Assembly: GCF_030908625.1 (NCBI RefSeq)
Contig: NZ_CP133133.1
Coordinates: forward strand, 744,001 to 808,000
Length of the DNA stretch: 64,000 nucleotides
Reading direction: 5' to 3'
Source of the DNA: Paludicola sp. MB14-C6
GTDB taxonomy: Bacteria > Bacillota > Clostridia > Oscillospirales > Ruminococcaceae
Below are positions 54,777-64,000 of the stretch, in pieces. Position numbers and translations under genes: made by a program. The notes beneath the pieces are model-generated. The model made no database searches and was not told where the DNA came from. It saw nothing but the letters and a program-made list of their open reading frames with translations. Numbering within the stretch: position 1 is the first letter of the stretch; every line of letters begins with the position of its first letter.

Positions 54777-55172
54777 TTAGCACAAGCTATCAATTGTAAC
54801 TTCATCCAACATTTTTTGCACTTCGCTTGTAATCTTACAAAAAACCTTTTGCACCTTACAATCATATTCTTTTGGACGTGTACAAGGAGACTCGGGATTT
54901 AAGCAACGGCTAAATCGATATTCACCCTCTACAGCCTCTAAAACAGATTTCAGCGTAATTTGCTTTGGATCTTGGTTCAATTCGTAACCGCCCTGCGTTC
55001 CTTTAAAAGACTTTACAATACCACTTGAAACTAAATTTCTTAATATTTTTAATGCAAATCTCAAAGATACGCCTGTAGCTTCAGAAATCGTATTCGCATC
55101 TGCTCTTTGTTTCGCATCAGCTAAATATACTACAATTCTTACTGCATAATCTGCTTCTAATGTAATATGCAT
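54777..55172 (-). CDS. Rrf2-family transcriptional regulator
   Basis: A 131-residue winged-helix regulator. It starts ITLEADYAVRIVVYLAD, has the recognition helix region TGVSLRFALKILRNLVSSG, and carries three cysteines (CLNPESPC, then DC) near residue 93-107 in the place where IscR/RsrR-type members bind a 2Fe-2S or 4Fe-4S cluster. It may therefore sense iron-sulphur status or redox. AGGAGG precedes the ATG. It is transcribed alone; its targets are not evident. Confidence 0.87.
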   Translation of the reverse strand: MHITLEADYAVRIVVYLADAKQRADANTISEATGVSLRFALKILRNLVSSGIVKSFKGTQGGYELNQDPKQITLKSVLEAVEGEYRFSRCLNPESPCTRPKEYDCKVQKVFCKITSEVQKMLDEVTIDSLC

Positions 55173-55246
55173 ATGATCCTCCTAGTGAAAATTTAAAACT
55201 ATACTATATTTATATAGTTTAATCCTTTTTTTCATAAAAGTCAAAT

Positions 55247-56329
55247 TTAATCTAAGAAATCTTTTAACTTTTTACTACGGCTAGGATGACGGAGCTTTCT
55301 TAATGCTTTTGCTTCAATCTGGCGAATACGTTCACGTGTTACATTAAACTCTTTACCAACCTCTTCTAAGGTGCGAGAACGGCCATCTTCTAAGCCAAAA
55401 CGTAAACGTAATACTTTTTCCTCTCGATCGGTTAAAGTGGATAAAACGCCGCTTAATTGCTCTTTTAAAAGAATATGAGAAGCTGCATCATCCGGAGCTA
55501 ATGCATCATCATCCGGAATAAAATCACCTAAGTGGCTATCCTCTTCTTCACCGATAGGAGTTTCAAGAGAAACTGGCTCTTGAGCAACACGAATAATTTC
55601 ACGCACTTTATCAACAGGCATATCCAATTCTTTTGCAATTTCCTCTGCACTTGGATCATGTCCGTTTTTATGAAGCAATTGGCTGCTCACTTTTTTTACT
55701 TTATTGATTGTTTCAACCATATGAACAGGAATACGAATTGTTCTTGCTTGGTCGGCAATAGCACGAGTAATTGCTTGACGAATCCACCAAGTAGCATATG
55801 TGGAAAATTTAAAGCCTTTTGTATAATCAAATTTTTCTACTGCTTTAATTAAGCCTAAGTTACCCTCTTGGATTAAGTCTAAGAATTGCATACCACGACC
55901 AACATAACGTTTTGCAATACTTACTACCAATCTTAAATTGGCCTCAGAAAGTCTTTTGCGAGCACGAATGTCGCCTTCTGCCATTCTGGTTGCAAGATCG
56001 ATTTCTTCATCGGAGCTAAGCAATGGAACACGTCCAATTTCCTTTAGATACACTTTTACTGGGTCATCAATATTGACGCCTTCTGCTTGTAACTCAACTT
56101 CAACAATCGCAGGATCAGTTGTATCTATCTCTATATCCAAATCAGGAGTAAAATCTTCGATTACTTCGATATTCATTGCTTCTAAAGACTCATACAACTT
56201 GTCCATTTGTTCCATGTCAAAATCGAGTTCTTCCAATGTATCGGTAATTTCTTGTGTTGTAAGCTTTCCTTGCGCCTTACCACGCTCCAAAAGCTCCATA
56301 ACCGTCATTTTTTTGCCATTTTCAGCCAT
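55247..56329 (-). CDS. rpoD: Primary RNA polymerase sigma factor (sigma-70/SigA)
   Basis: A 360-residue vegetative sigma factor. A short region 1.1 is followed by [16 protein letters not shown] (region 1.2), [30 protein letters not shown] and [17 protein letters not shown] (region 2), region 3 ([14 protein letters not shown]) and region 4 with the helix-turn-helix ending [17 protein letters not shown]. The ATG at 56329 has GGAG seven bases upstream. It follows dnaG, the classical macromolecular-synthesis order. Confidence 0.97.
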   Translation of the reverse strand: MAENGKKMTVMELLERGKAQGKLTTQEITDTLEELDFDMEQMDKLYESLEAMNIEVIEDFTPDLDIEIDTTDPAIVEVELQAEGVNIDDPVKVYLKEIGRVPLLSSDEEIDLATRMAEGDIRARKRLSEANLRLVVSIAKRYVGRGMQFLDLIQEGNLGLIKAVEKFDYTKGFKFSTYATWWIRQAITRAIADQARTIRIPVHMVETINKVKKVSSQLLHKNGHDPSAEEIAKELDMPVDKVREIIRVAQEPVSLETPIGEEEDSHLGDFIPDDDALAPDDAASHILLKEQLSGVLSTLTDREEKVLRLRFGLEDGRSRTLEEVGKEFNVTRERIRQIEAKALRKLRHPSRSKKLKDFLD

Positions 56330-56479
56330 AATCATTCTCCATTTCAAAATTTAAGTGTCACTATCATCTATTGTATCAATACTAATTTACCTTTAAATCT
56401 TCTTTTTGCATTTAAAAAAGCGCATTAATGAAAGCTTTTTTTAAATAATTATCATTGTTTAAATGCAAATAAGTATACA

Positions 56480-58234
56480 TTACTTTTTCTTGTTTAATAG
56501 TTGCTTTCGATATTGCTCTAAATCATCAATATCACTTGTCAGTATCTCATCTTTTTTTAATGTTTGTGTCGCAATTAACAAGGCGTCAATGTACGACATT
56601 AGTGTATCCAAATTATTAGAAATATTACTATTTCTTGCTAATATCCCCGATATTCCCGCCATTTCTTCTGGAGAAAATGCATAGTTTAACGAAGATACCA
56701 CCAATTCATTTTGCTTTTCATACGTTTCAATCATCGCTTCATAAATTCTCTTGTTAAACGTCGTTGCAAAATCCTCTGGGGATAACTTCTCTTTTGTATT
56801 TTTAATACAATCGGGATGTCTAAACAAGAAAGCAATTATTCCTTCTTCTGCAAGTGCAGCTTTCAAATTATCTTTCTTTTCAGGGTTAACTTTATCTTTG
56901 ATCATGAACTTATTTTGCTCAATTTCCCGCCATTCTTTTTTCTCTTGTGCTTTGTATTTTTTAATACGCAATTTTTCTGCCTGTTCTACAACGGATTGTG
57001 GCATTGCACCGGTTTCATTTGCTACAAACCCTGCATATACTTCACGGGAAAGCTTACTTTCAATATCCGATAAAATGTTAATTGCTTTAGACAAATACTC
57101 CGCTTTACCAGCTGGAGTCGCCATATCAAATTGTTCCCGTAATTTCGCTAATTCATACTCAATTACATCAACCGCACCGTTAATTTGCAGCTCAAATCGC
57201 TTTGCTCCGAATTTTTTTATGTATTCATCAGGATCTTTTGCACCTTCCATCTTCAATGCTCTTGTAGTAATTCCAACTTGAGAAAGAAGATTGATTGCTC
57301 TATGAATTGCTTTTTGACCTGCTTCATCGGAGTCATATGCTACTACTACTTGACTTGCATATTTACTGATAAGCCTTGCTTGCTCTTCCGTTAACGCCGT
57401 TCCCAATGTTGCAACAACATTATGAAAGCCTGCCGCATGGATTGCAATAACATCCATATAGCCTTCTGCTAAAATTAAAGTGTCCTTAATTTCATGCTTT
57501 GCGAAATTTAAAGAAAATAGATTTCTGCTTTTTTTAAATACTAAAGTATCGGGGGAGTTTAAGTATTTGGGCTTACTATCGTCTAATACACGACCGCCAA
57601 ATCCAATGACATTTCCACGCAAGTCAATAATCGGAAACATAACCCGATTACGAAACATATCAAAGCATCTTCCACTTTTCGCTTTGGAGCACACCGCTGC
57701 TGCAACTAATTCTTCTTCCTTATAGCCTTTGCTCTTTAAATAATCGGTCAATGAAGTCCATGAATCAGGAGCATAGCCTAACCCGTAAGTCGTAATTGTT
57801 TTATCTGATAATTCACGATTTTTAAAATAAGCATATCCCTTAGCACCTAATGGTTGTTTTAAGCACATATGAAAAAACTTTGCAGCTTCTCGGTTTATTT
57901 TAAGAATCGCCTGCTTTAGCTGCATTTGCGTATCATCGCTTTTTTCATCGGGTACATTTAAACCTACTCGTTTTGCTAAAAAATGAATTGCTTCTACATA
58001 ATCTAAGTTTTCAGCCTGCATAATAAAGTTGATAACATCGCCACCGGCTCCACAGCCAAAACAAAAAAAAGATTGTGTATCTTGGTAAACTACCATAGAA
58101 GGTGTTTTTTCTGAATGAAACGGACACAATGCCTTTATGTTACGTCCCGCTCTTTTGACATTTACATAAGAAGAAATCACTTCTTCAATATCACAAGTTT
58201 GAACTAATTGGTCGATAAAGCTTTGTGGAATCAT
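56480..58234 (-). CDS. dnaG: DNA primase
   Basis: Makes RNA primers at the replication fork. The 584-residue protein has the CHC2 zinc finger (CPFHSEKTPSM, then FCFGCGAGG), a TOPRIM domain (ILAEGYMDVIA and VVAYDSDEAGQKA) and a C-terminal helicase-binding domain. The ATG at 58234 has AGGAGG eight bases upstream; a GTG three codons earlier overlaps that site. It lies between dgt and rpoD. Confidence 0.97.
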   Translation of the reverse strand: MIPQSFIDQLVQTCDIEEVISSYVNVKRAGRNIKALCPFHSEKTPSMVVYQDTQSFFCFGCGAGGDVINFIMQAENLDYVEAIHFLAKRVGLNVPDEKSDDTQMQLKQAILKINREAAKFFHMCLKQPLGAKGYAYFKNRELSDKTITTYGLGYAPDSWTSLTDYLKSKGYKEEELVAAAVCSKAKSGRCFDMFRNRVMFPIIDLRGNVIGFGGRVLDDSKPKYLNSPDTLVFKKSRNLFSLNFAKHEIKDTLILAEGYMDVIAIHAAGFHNVVATLGTALTEEQARLISKYASQVVVAYDSDEAGQKAIHRAINLLSQVGITTRALKMEGAKDPDEYIKKFGAKRFELQINGAVDVIEYELAKLREQFDMATPAGKAEYLSKAINILSDIESKLSREVYAGFVANETGAMPQSVVEQAEKLRIKKYKAQEKKEWREIEQNKFMIKDKVNPEKKDNLKAALAEEGIIAFLFRHPDCIKNTKEKLSPEDFATTFNKRIYEAMIETYEKQNELVVSSLNYAFSPEEMAGISGILARNSNISNNLDTLMSYIDALLIATQTLKKDEILTSDIDDLEQYRKQLLNKKK

Positions 58235-58290
58235 TTCACTCACCTCCTAGATTTCTTATTAACTCAATATGCAACGTCAATGCTCGGCAC

Positions 58291-59298
58291 TTATCTACTC
58301 CAGAATTTTGGTATATACATCTCTTTATATAGCTCCACTGCAAATTGATCAGTCATTCCAGCAACATAATCACAAACAGCCTGTTTCATACCGAATTTTT
58401 CGATAATAGTATGATAAAAATCAGGTAACTCATTCACATGATGCAAATAATATTCATAAAGCACTTTTACAATATCTTGCGCTTTTTTATCTTCAGACTT
58501 AGCCTCAGAATTACTATAAACGTTTTCAAACATAAATGCTTTTAAGCCGTTATGTGCTTTTAATACTTCATCAGCCATTTGAATATCATCTTTGCTGTAT
58601 TCAACAATGGATTGAATCATAGTAGTGATTCGCTCGCTTTTTGTGCGGCCTAATATATAAATACTATCATATGGTAAATCGGATTCTCGAAGCACTCCTG
58701 CACGAATTGCATCTTCAATATCATGATTGATATACGCAATTTTATCGGATATGCGAACCACTCGTCCTTCTAGCGTAGTTGCATCTACTAGATTATCGGA
58801 ATGACAAGCAATACCATTCTTCACTTCATAAGTTAAGTTTAGCCCTTTTCCGTAGTTTTCAATATGGTCAACTACTCGAACACTTTGTATATTATGAAGA
58901 AATCCACCATCATGAAGTTCGTTCAATACATATTCACCGGCATGTCCAAAAGGCGTATGACCTAAATCATGGCCAAGTGCAATTGCCTCAGTTAAATCTT
59001 CATTTAAGCGAAGGCAACGTGAAATCGTTCTTGCAATTTGGGATACTTCCAACGTATGAGTCAAACGAGTACGATAATGATCGCCCTGTGGAGATAAAAA
59101 CACTTGAGTTTTATGTTTTAATCTTCGAAACGAATTACAATGCAGTATTTTATCACGATCACGTTGATACTCTGTTCTAAAATCACATTTTTCGGTTTCA
59201 ATAATTCTTCCTTTAGATTTAGAAGAAAGGGATGCATATGGTGAAAGTATGTTGACTTCAAGCCGTTCCAAATCTTCCCGTATCATAAGATTATTCAT
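58291..59298 (-). CDS. dgt: Deoxyguanosinetriphosphate triphosphohydrolase-like protein
   Basis: Hydrolyses dNTPs to nucleosides and triphosphate. The 335-residue HD-domain protein has FRRLKHKTQVF, RTRLTHTLEVSQIA and ALGHDLGHTPFGHAGE, which supply the HD metal ligands. It is upstream of dnaG, as in many Clostridia, and is one of the shorter Firmicute forms. The exact first codon (59298, or M5) is uncertain, since the Shine-Dalgarno AAAGGTGG is very near the first ATG. Confidence 0.93.
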   Translation of the reverse strand: MNNLMIREDLERLEVNILSPYASLSSKSKGRIIETEKCDFRTEYQRDRDKILHCNSFRRLKHKTQVFLSPQGDHYRTRLTHTLEVSQIARTISRCLRLNEDLTEAIALGHDLGHTPFGHAGEYVLNELHDGGFLHNIQSVRVVDHIENYGKGLNLTYEVKNGIACHSDNLVDATTLEGRVVRISDKIAYINHDIEDAIRAGVLRESDLPYDSIYILGRTKSERITTMIQSIVEYSKDDIQMADEVLKAHNGLKAFMFENVYSNSEAKSEDKKAQDIVKVLYEYYLHHVNELPDFYHTIIEKFGMKQAVCDYVAGMTDQFAVELYKEMYIPKFWSR

Positions 59299-59439
59299 CC
59301 ACCTTTCTTATAAATAAAACTATTTTTATGAATGCGACATATTATATATACAAGATTAGTAGAAATATACCTTTAAATTCTTTCATTTATTTCGACATAT
59401 TTTTCTGGAAGGTTAATTTACAGTATTTTTCTACTCTTT

Positions 59440-60060
59440 TTAAGCCATATCGGCAAAAACTTGCCCTGTTATATATGGAGTCACTTGCCCGTTGGAAAGG
59501 TCCGTAATCTCTTTTAGAAATGCATCTGTTTTCTCTTGCTCAATTAACAATTCCAGCTGTACTGCTGCTGTAAAATCACAACGCTGAACCTTAATATTAT
59601 AATTTGGTATGATATAGTTGATTTTTCCGTATAAAGTATATTCACATTCTAATGTGATTACATTACACTCTGTCATATACATAATCTTTGCGGCTCTAAC
59701 TGCAATAGAGGCGCCGTGAGAATATGCCCGTACCAGCCCCCCTGCTCCAAGCATAGTTCCTCCAAAATAGCGAGTTACTACAACGCAAACATCGACTAAC
59801 CCTTCTTTTTGTAATACGTCTAAAACAGGGATTCCGGCAGTTCCTTGTGGTTCTCCGTTATCGGAATATCGTTTAATTTGCCCTTCTCTTAAAATATATG
59901 CATATACATTATGGGTGGCATCAAAATGATTTTTAGAAATTTTAGCTATAAAATCAGTAGCCTCTTTTTCCGTTGTAACAGGCATAATATAGCCAATAAA
60001 CCGAGATTTTTTTTCGATAAACTCATCCGTTGCGTAAGCTTGAATCGTTTTGTAACCCAT
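59440..60060 (-). CDS. YigZ/IMPACT family protein
   Basis: A 206-residue protein of the YigZ family: IEKKSRFIGYIMPV at the start, the IMPACT signature YSDNGEPQGTAGIPVL near residue 60 and RYFGGTMLGAGGLVRAYSH near 98. The function is unknown; links to translation quality control have been proposed for the family. The ATG at 60060 has GAGGAGG six bases upstream. Confidence 0.92.
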   Translation of the reverse strand: MGYKTIQAYATDEFIEKKSRFIGYIMPVTTEKEATDFIAKISKNHFDATHNVYAYILREGQIKRYSDNGEPQGTAGIPVLDVLQKEGLVDVCVVVTRYFGGTMLGAGGLVRAYSHGASIAVRAAKIMYMTECNVITLECEYTLYGKINYIIPNYNIKVQRCDFTAAVQLELLIEQEKTDAFLKEITDLSNGQVTPYITGQVFADMA

Positions 60061-60120
60061 AATATACCTCCTCAAAATGCAATTGTACTTTCATAATTGT
60101 AAAACCAACTTCGACAAACG

Positions 60121-60149
60121 AAAGCGATGCAGAAATACTGCATCGCTTT
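60121..60149 (-). terminator. Terminator after rpmE
   Basis: A 12-bp stem AAAGCGATGCAG / CTGCATCGCTTT followed on the minus strand by CGTTTG; the T run is short. Confidence 0.6.
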
Positions 60150-60176
60150 ATTGTTTTATCTTGCGATATAAAAAAA

Positions 60177-60374
60177 CTACATGCCAAAACGTTTTTTGAA
60201 TCGATCCACACGGCCACCAGCATTGCTTAGTTTTTGTTGACCAGTATAAAATGGATGACATTTAGAACAAATTTCAACTTTTATATCTTCTCTTGTTGAT
60301 GCTGTTTCGATAACTTCACCACAAGCACATTTAATTGTAGTTTTTTGATATTTTGGATGAATACCTGATTTCAT
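60177..60374 (-). CDS. rpmE: Ribosomal protein L31 (zinc-binding form)
   Basis: A 65-residue 50S ribosomal protein, [10 protein letters not shown] at the start. The zinc ligands are CACGE and [13 protein letters not shown], so this is the C+ (zinc-carrying) type rather than the zinc-free paralogue. AGAGGTG precedes the ATG at 60374; the frame is open six codons further up. Confidence 0.96.
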   Translation of the reverse strand: MKSGIHPKYQKTTIKCACGEVIETASTREDIKVEICSKCHPFYTGQQKLSNAGGRVDRFKKRFGM

Positions 60375-60520
60375 TAAATTCACCTCTTTCAAATCGTAGT
60401 CTTACAATATAGTATTTTAACATAAGAAATACTGAATTGCAAGTTTTTTTTTTGGATACTTAATTTTAATATGGAAATTCGTTAAATCTTTCAACAAAAA
60501 GCTTGCTTTGCTGTTGAAAA

Positions 60521-62236
60521 TTAAAAACCTAAAATTTTTGTATAATCCTTTTGAACCTCGGCTAAAACCGATTTTGCTTGTTCTTTTGTTTTGCCTGTTG
60601 CAGTGTAGTATGCTTTGATTTTTGGTTCTGTACCGGAAGGACGAAGCACAACACTTGCACCATTGCAAAGCTCATAGCTTAACACATTTGACTTTGGTAA
60701 GTCAATCGTTGTTTTATTCGAAGTTTTCATATCTGTCATTTCACTTGATTGATAATCAGCAATCTTTATTACTTCAAATCCCCCAATGGTAACAGGAGGT
60801 TGTTCACGAAGTCCACTCATGATTTCATTCATGCGTTGCATACCCGTTTCACCCTCGCAAGTAAAGCTTTGTTGCTCATGAATATAAACACCGTATGTTT
60901 CATAAATGCGATTGAGTGCATCTAGAATGGATATTCCATTCAGCTTATAATATCCAGCCATTTCACAAATAAGCATAGATGCTACAACGCCGTCTTTATC
61001 ACGAACATAAGTTCCTGCAAGATAGCCATAGCTTTCTTCGAATCCGAAAATATAGCGGTCTTGCTCATTCTTTTGCTCTAAAACATAAATTTGTTCACCA
61101 ATAAACTTAAATCCTGTTAAAACATCAATAATTTCTACGCCATAATTTTGTGCAATTTTCTTTGCAAGTTCCGTAGTAACAATTGTTTTAACCGCAACCG
61201 GGTTCTTTGGCATAGAGCCATTTTTTGTGCGCTGTTCACAGATGTATTCTAACAATAATGATCCAACTTCGTTACCCGTTACTAAAACATAATTACCATT
61301 ATGGTCAGGAACTGCAATGCCAACACGATCACAATCAGGGTCTGTTGCTAACAATAAATCTGGCTTTTCTTGTTCACAAAGTTTTAAACCTAAATTTAAT
61401 GCTTCCGGAATTTCAGGATTTGGAAACGGACAAGTGCGGAATGTTCCGTCCGGTTTTTCTTGTTCAGGAACTACTACAACGTCCTTTACGCCTACCATAG
61501 ATAAGATATTTCTTACTGGTAAGTTACCTGTTCCGTTTAATGGAGTATAAACTACTTTTAAGTTTGCTTGTTCTACAGCTTTTGGATTGATTAACTGTGC
61601 TTTTACATTTGCAAGATAGCGGTCTTCCACCTCTTTGCTAATATATTCAATGTTGCCTTCATTAAGTGCTTTATCAAAATCTTCTAATTCAACATGAAAT
61701 AAATCCACTTGGTTAATTTCGCTTAAAACACGATCAGCAGCTTCAATAGTAATTTGACAGCCATCATTTCCATATACTTTATAGCCATTATATTTTGCAG
61801 GGTTATGAGAAGCGGTAATCATAATTCCTGCTTCACAGTTTAGTTCTCTAACAGCAAAAGATAAACATGGTGTAGGCATTAACTTATCATAAAGGTATAC
61901 CTTTATTCCATTAGCAGACAAAACTCTTGCTGCTTCTTTTGCAAATAAATCTGATTTAATTCTTGAATCATAGCCAATTGCAACGCTTGGATTATTTGAT
62001 TCCGCAATCAAGTAATTTGCAAGTCCTTGAGTTGCTTTGCGAATCGTATAAACGTTAATACGATTTGTTCCAGCGCCAATTACTCCACGCAAACCGCCTG
62101 TACCAAACTCTAAATCACGATAAAATCGGTCTTTGATTGCATCAACGTCACCGTTAATTGCTGCTAGCTCGTCTCTTAAATCTGTATCGTCAAGTTCTGT
62201 TCTTGTCCATACATTATACAATTGCATTTCTTCCAT
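60521..62236 (-). CDS. Phosphohexomutase (alpha-phosphoglucomutase type)
   Basis: A 571-residue member of the phosphoglucomutase/phosphomannomutase family. It has the catalytic Ser loop TASHNPAKYNGYKVYG near residue 139, the magnesium loop ATDPDCDRVG near residue 303, the sugar-binding FGFEESYGYLAG near 400 and the phosphate-binding RPSGTEPKIK near 540. By length it is of the PgcA type that links glucose 6-phosphate and glucose 1-phosphate. The start at 62236 has GGGAGG seven bases upstream. Confidence 0.93.
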   Translation of the reverse strand: MEEMQLYNVWTRTELDDTDLRDELAAINGDVDAIKDRFYRDLEFGTGGLRGVIGAGTNRINVYTIRKATQGLANYLIAESNNPSVAIGYDSRIKSDLFAKEAARVLSANGIKVYLYDKLMPTPCLSFAVRELNCEAGIMITASHNPAKYNGYKVYGNDGCQITIEAADRVLSEINQVDLFHVELEDFDKALNEGNIEYISKEVEDRYLANVKAQLINPKAVEQANLKVVYTPLNGTGNLPVRNILSMVGVKDVVVVPEQEKPDGTFRTCPFPNPEIPEALNLGLKLCEQEKPDLLLATDPDCDRVGIAVPDHNGNYVLVTGNEVGSLLLEYICEQRTKNGSMPKNPVAVKTIVTTELAKKIAQNYGVEIIDVLTGFKFIGEQIYVLEQKNEQDRYIFGFEESYGYLAGTYVRDKDGVVASMLICEMAGYYKLNGISILDALNRIYETYGVYIHEQQSFTCEGETGMQRMNEIMSGLREQPPVTIGGFEVIKIADYQSSEMTDMKTSNKTTIDLPKSNVLSYELCNGASVVLRPSGTEPKIKAYYTATGKTKEQAKSVLAEVQKDYTKILGF

Positions 62237-62271
62237 TCCTAATCCTCCCACTATTCCTATGATGCACCTAT

Positions 62272-63438
62272 TTACATCAAAATATAATTTTCTATCTTTA
62301 ATTCTTTTAATATAGGCTCTAACACTGTTAAGTCTGATTGTTTGATTACAGGCATAAATTGAACATCTTTGTTACCACTTTGAATCTTTTGTAAAATTGC
62401 TTTTACAATATCAGTTTCGCTGCCCTCAATTTGAGCAGCAGTTTTTATTTCAGGTAATTTTGCTTTTACTACTTCCATATTTATTATAGGAGATAGATTT
62501 GTATAGCTAATTGCAGAAGCTTGATTGCTATATCCGGAAGCATTTACATTTGCAAATACTTCGATGTTAATTCCTTGCAACACCTTAGCTTTACCTGCAG
62601 CAGTTTGCGCTTCTTGCAACAATTGTTTTAAAATTTCAGGTTTTGGTTTATTCTCATTGATTAAATTTAACTTACCTGTATTTTTTTCAGGGAACATTAC
62701 ATTATCTAATACAATAGCTTCAAAGCCTGCTGTAGAAAGTTCTTTTGTTAAATCGCAAATATAACTTCTTGCTTTATCCATATAAGGGTTTAACCAAGGC
62801 TTTCCGCCCTTATCAACTGAATTATCCAACCAGTTTGTTGTTAAGGTTGTTCCGAAAGCATAAGAGTTTTCGTTCTTTACATGAGGAGCTATTCCATCTT
62901 TTAAAGCACTCATTTGTGCAAGTGGTTTTAGTCCTGCATCTTTCATTGCTTTCACCAAAACATTCAAGTCAATTGGGTTTTCAGCAACTGCATTGAATTT
63001 CTTTGCAGATTCATTTTGTGTATTATAATATATTTTTCCTTCCGGAGTTTTTAATTCTACATATACTGCATTATACCCATCCGTTTTGAATTTTTGCATA
63101 ACAGCCTTAAATTGGTCTGCAGAATGTTGGGCCAATTGAGAAGATGGAAGATAGGCGGCCTTAATCTCCTTAAGGGAATCGGAGGTATCAGGCTTACTAT
63201 TGGTTCCGCTTGAGACAAGAGAAGAAGGCTTACTCTCGGAATAATCTGAGCTGGTGTTAGATGATGGCTTAGGTGCATTTGGTCCAAATCGTTTTGACCA
63301 TTCACCTTTTACAATAAAGCCGAAGCCAACTAAGACAAACAAAAATAATATAAATACAATTGTGGATAATGCTTTGCTCTTCGTACGCTTTCGTTTGTAA
63401 ATTCTTTTTGTACGAATTATCTTACGTTGTTTGGACAT
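62272..63438 (-). CDS. Putative glycoside hydrolase (DUF4015), membrane-anchored
   Basis: A 388-residue protein with a very basic N-terminus (RKIIRTKRIYKRKRTKSK), one membrane helix near residues 25-45, a Ser-rich linker of about 45 residues, and a TIM-barrel-like DUF4015 domain from about residue 85 (VYVELKTPEGKI, then IVLDNVMFPE). The domain belongs to a group related to glycoside hydrolases; its substrate is unknown. The domain would face the cell exterior, so a cell-wall or exopolysaccharide target is plausible. Confidence 0.8.
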   Translation of the reverse strand: MSKQRKIIRTKRIYKRKRTKSKALSTIVFILFLFVLVGFGFIVKGEWSKRFGPNAPKPSSNTSSDYSESKPSSLVSSGTNSKPDTSDSLKEIKAAYLPSSQLAQHSADQFKAVMQKFKTDGYNAVYVELKTPEGKIYYNTQNESAKKFNAVAENPIDLNVLVKAMKDAGLKPLAQMSALKDGIAPHVKNENSYAFGTTLTTNWLDNSVDKGGKPWLNPYMDKARSYICDLTKELSTAGFEAIVLDNVMFPEKNTGKLNLINENKPKPEILKQLLQEAQTAAGKAKVLQGINIEVFANVNASGYSNQASAISYTNLSPIINMEVVKAKLPEIKTAAQIEGSETDIVKAILQKIQSGNKDVQFMPVIKQSDLTVLEPILKELKIENYILM

Positions 63439-63463
63439 ACAATCCTACTCCTTTTCATATTGA

Positions 63464-64000
63464 TTAAAATGGTAGCTCATGGCCAATCAAACCATAAATC
63501 GCTAAAGAAACAATACCGATATATATTAGCGTTATTGGAAATCCACGAAAAGCATTTGGCACATGTTCACTGGAAAGACGCTCATACGCTAAATCAACAA
63601 AATAAGATGCAATTGTATAACCAATACCCGTTCCTATTCCAAAGCCTATATAACCAGCAAAGTTTAAATTTGCAATATTTGCGCTTAGAAGTAATGCTCC
63701 TAAAACAGCACAGTTAAATGTGCTGACATGAATCATAGGCAAAATAACTTTTTTATATTTTGGAAAACAGCTTGATGTTACGATTAACGCTGTAAGATAT
63801 ACAATACCGATAATAACAACGTAAATTGCGGGAGTAATGTAATACCTATAAGATAGCCCTTGCAGAAGTGGGTTAACAAAATAGGTTATAATGGACGACA
63901 CAGTAATTACTGTTGTCATAATTAATCCAAACAAAAAGATATTATATTTTTTTCTCACAGTATACAGCACAGTACTGGTACCGATTGCTCTAGAGAAAAT
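63464..64000 (-). CDS. RnfA/NqrE-like membrane subunit (5' end beyond the window)
   Basis: The frame is open to the last base, where it reads IFSRAIGTSTVLYTVRKK. This matches the SR-x-x-G element near the start of RnfA/NqrE proteins, so the start lies outside the window and the GTG at 63970 is internal. About six membrane helices are visible, and FNCAVLGALLLSANIA matches the conserved TNCAVLG loop. In Clostridia such subunits form the Rnf ferredoxin:NAD+ ion pump. The rest of the protein and any other rnf genes lie outside the window. Confidence 0.78.
   Translation of the reverse strand: MFSRAIGTSTVLYTVRKKYNIFLFGLIMTTVITVSSIITYFVNPLLQGLSYRYYITPAIYVVIIGIVYLTALIVTSSCFPKYKKVILPMIHVSTFNCAVLGALLLSANIANLNFAGYIGFGIGTGIGYTIASYFVDLAYERLSSEHVPNAFRGFPITLIYIGIVSLAIYGLIGHELPF

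Overview
The window looks like a chromosomal segment from an AT-rich, endospore-forming, diaminopimelate-type Firmicute of the class Clostridia. The reasons are: a spoIVFA/spoIVFB pair, a SpoVD-like PASTA penicillin-binding protein, MurE with a DNPR (meso-DAP) motif, an Rnf-type membrane subunit, a [FeFe]-hydrogenase-like sensor, T-box control of valS, and AGGAGG-type ribosome binding sites nearly everywhere. An Oscillospiraceae/Ruminococcaceae-like source is plausible, but this is an inference. I found no tRNA, rRNA, CRISPR array or prophage.

Layout. 1-3.2 kb: a hydrogenase-like sensor (cut by the window edge) and leuA with a small folded leader. 3.3-7.4 kb (minus): spoIVFA, spoIVFB, a B12-type radical SAM protein and its DUF2344 partner. 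7.5-12.3 kb: a small membrane protein, a DacF-like carboxypeptidase, pgi, a P-loop protein and a NAT_N/GNAT_C-type acyltransferase. 12.8-28.3 kb (minus): corA, then a division/cell-wall cluster read as mraZ, rsmH, ftsL, spoVD-like pbp, murE, murF, mraY, ftsW, murG, murA, ftsQ, ftsZ. murD, murC, murB and ftsA are not in it. 28.5-34.1 kb: a lipoprotein, an ECF sigma/anti-sigma operon that includes a 40-residue membrane peptide, and a large orphan membrane-anchored protein. 34.6-40.1 kb (minus): a glycerol operon (monoacylglycerol-lipase-like hydrolase, glpK, two FAD oxidoreductases, DUF1667). 40.4-41.7 kb: DUF134 regulator, NifX-like protein and C_GCAxxG_C_C protein behind a promoter with twin palindromes. 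41.8-43.3 kb: an IS1182-family insertion sequence. 43.4-52.1 kb: acetyltransferase, valS with a T-box, a second ECF sigma/anti-sigma/YfjL-like operon, an MBL hydrolase, a RAYT transposase and Rqc2/FbpA. 52.2-52.9 kb: an unexplained transcription unit. 53.1-54.7 kb: DUF1292, 6S RNA and a split TauE/SafE pair. 54.8-64 kb (minus): an Rrf2 regulator, rpoD, dnaG, dgt, a YigZ protein, rpmE, a phosphohexomutase, a DUF4015 protein and an RnfA-like protein cut by the edge.

Two things stand out as possibly undescribed. First, the minus-strand unit at about 52.91-52.22 kb has a near-consensus promoter, a 21-codon ORF with a perfect Shine-Dalgarno, then six imperfect repeats about 50 bp apart. Each repeat is a ribosome binding site plus ATG, and in the first four the ATG is followed by one sense codon and a stop. 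Second, the IS1182-type element and three copies of a roughly 400-bp non-autonomous element share terminal inverted repeats. All sit at intrinsic-terminator-like hairpins, and three of the four insertions have duplicated the whole hairpin (20-28 bp) on both sides. The non-autonomous copies carry hairpins with compensatory base changes, so they may also be structured RNAs. Other points of note are an ftsW that seems to start at CTG, a RAYT gene with its own REP-like palindromes inside its reading frame, and an IS transposase frame whose stop codon lies in host DNA.
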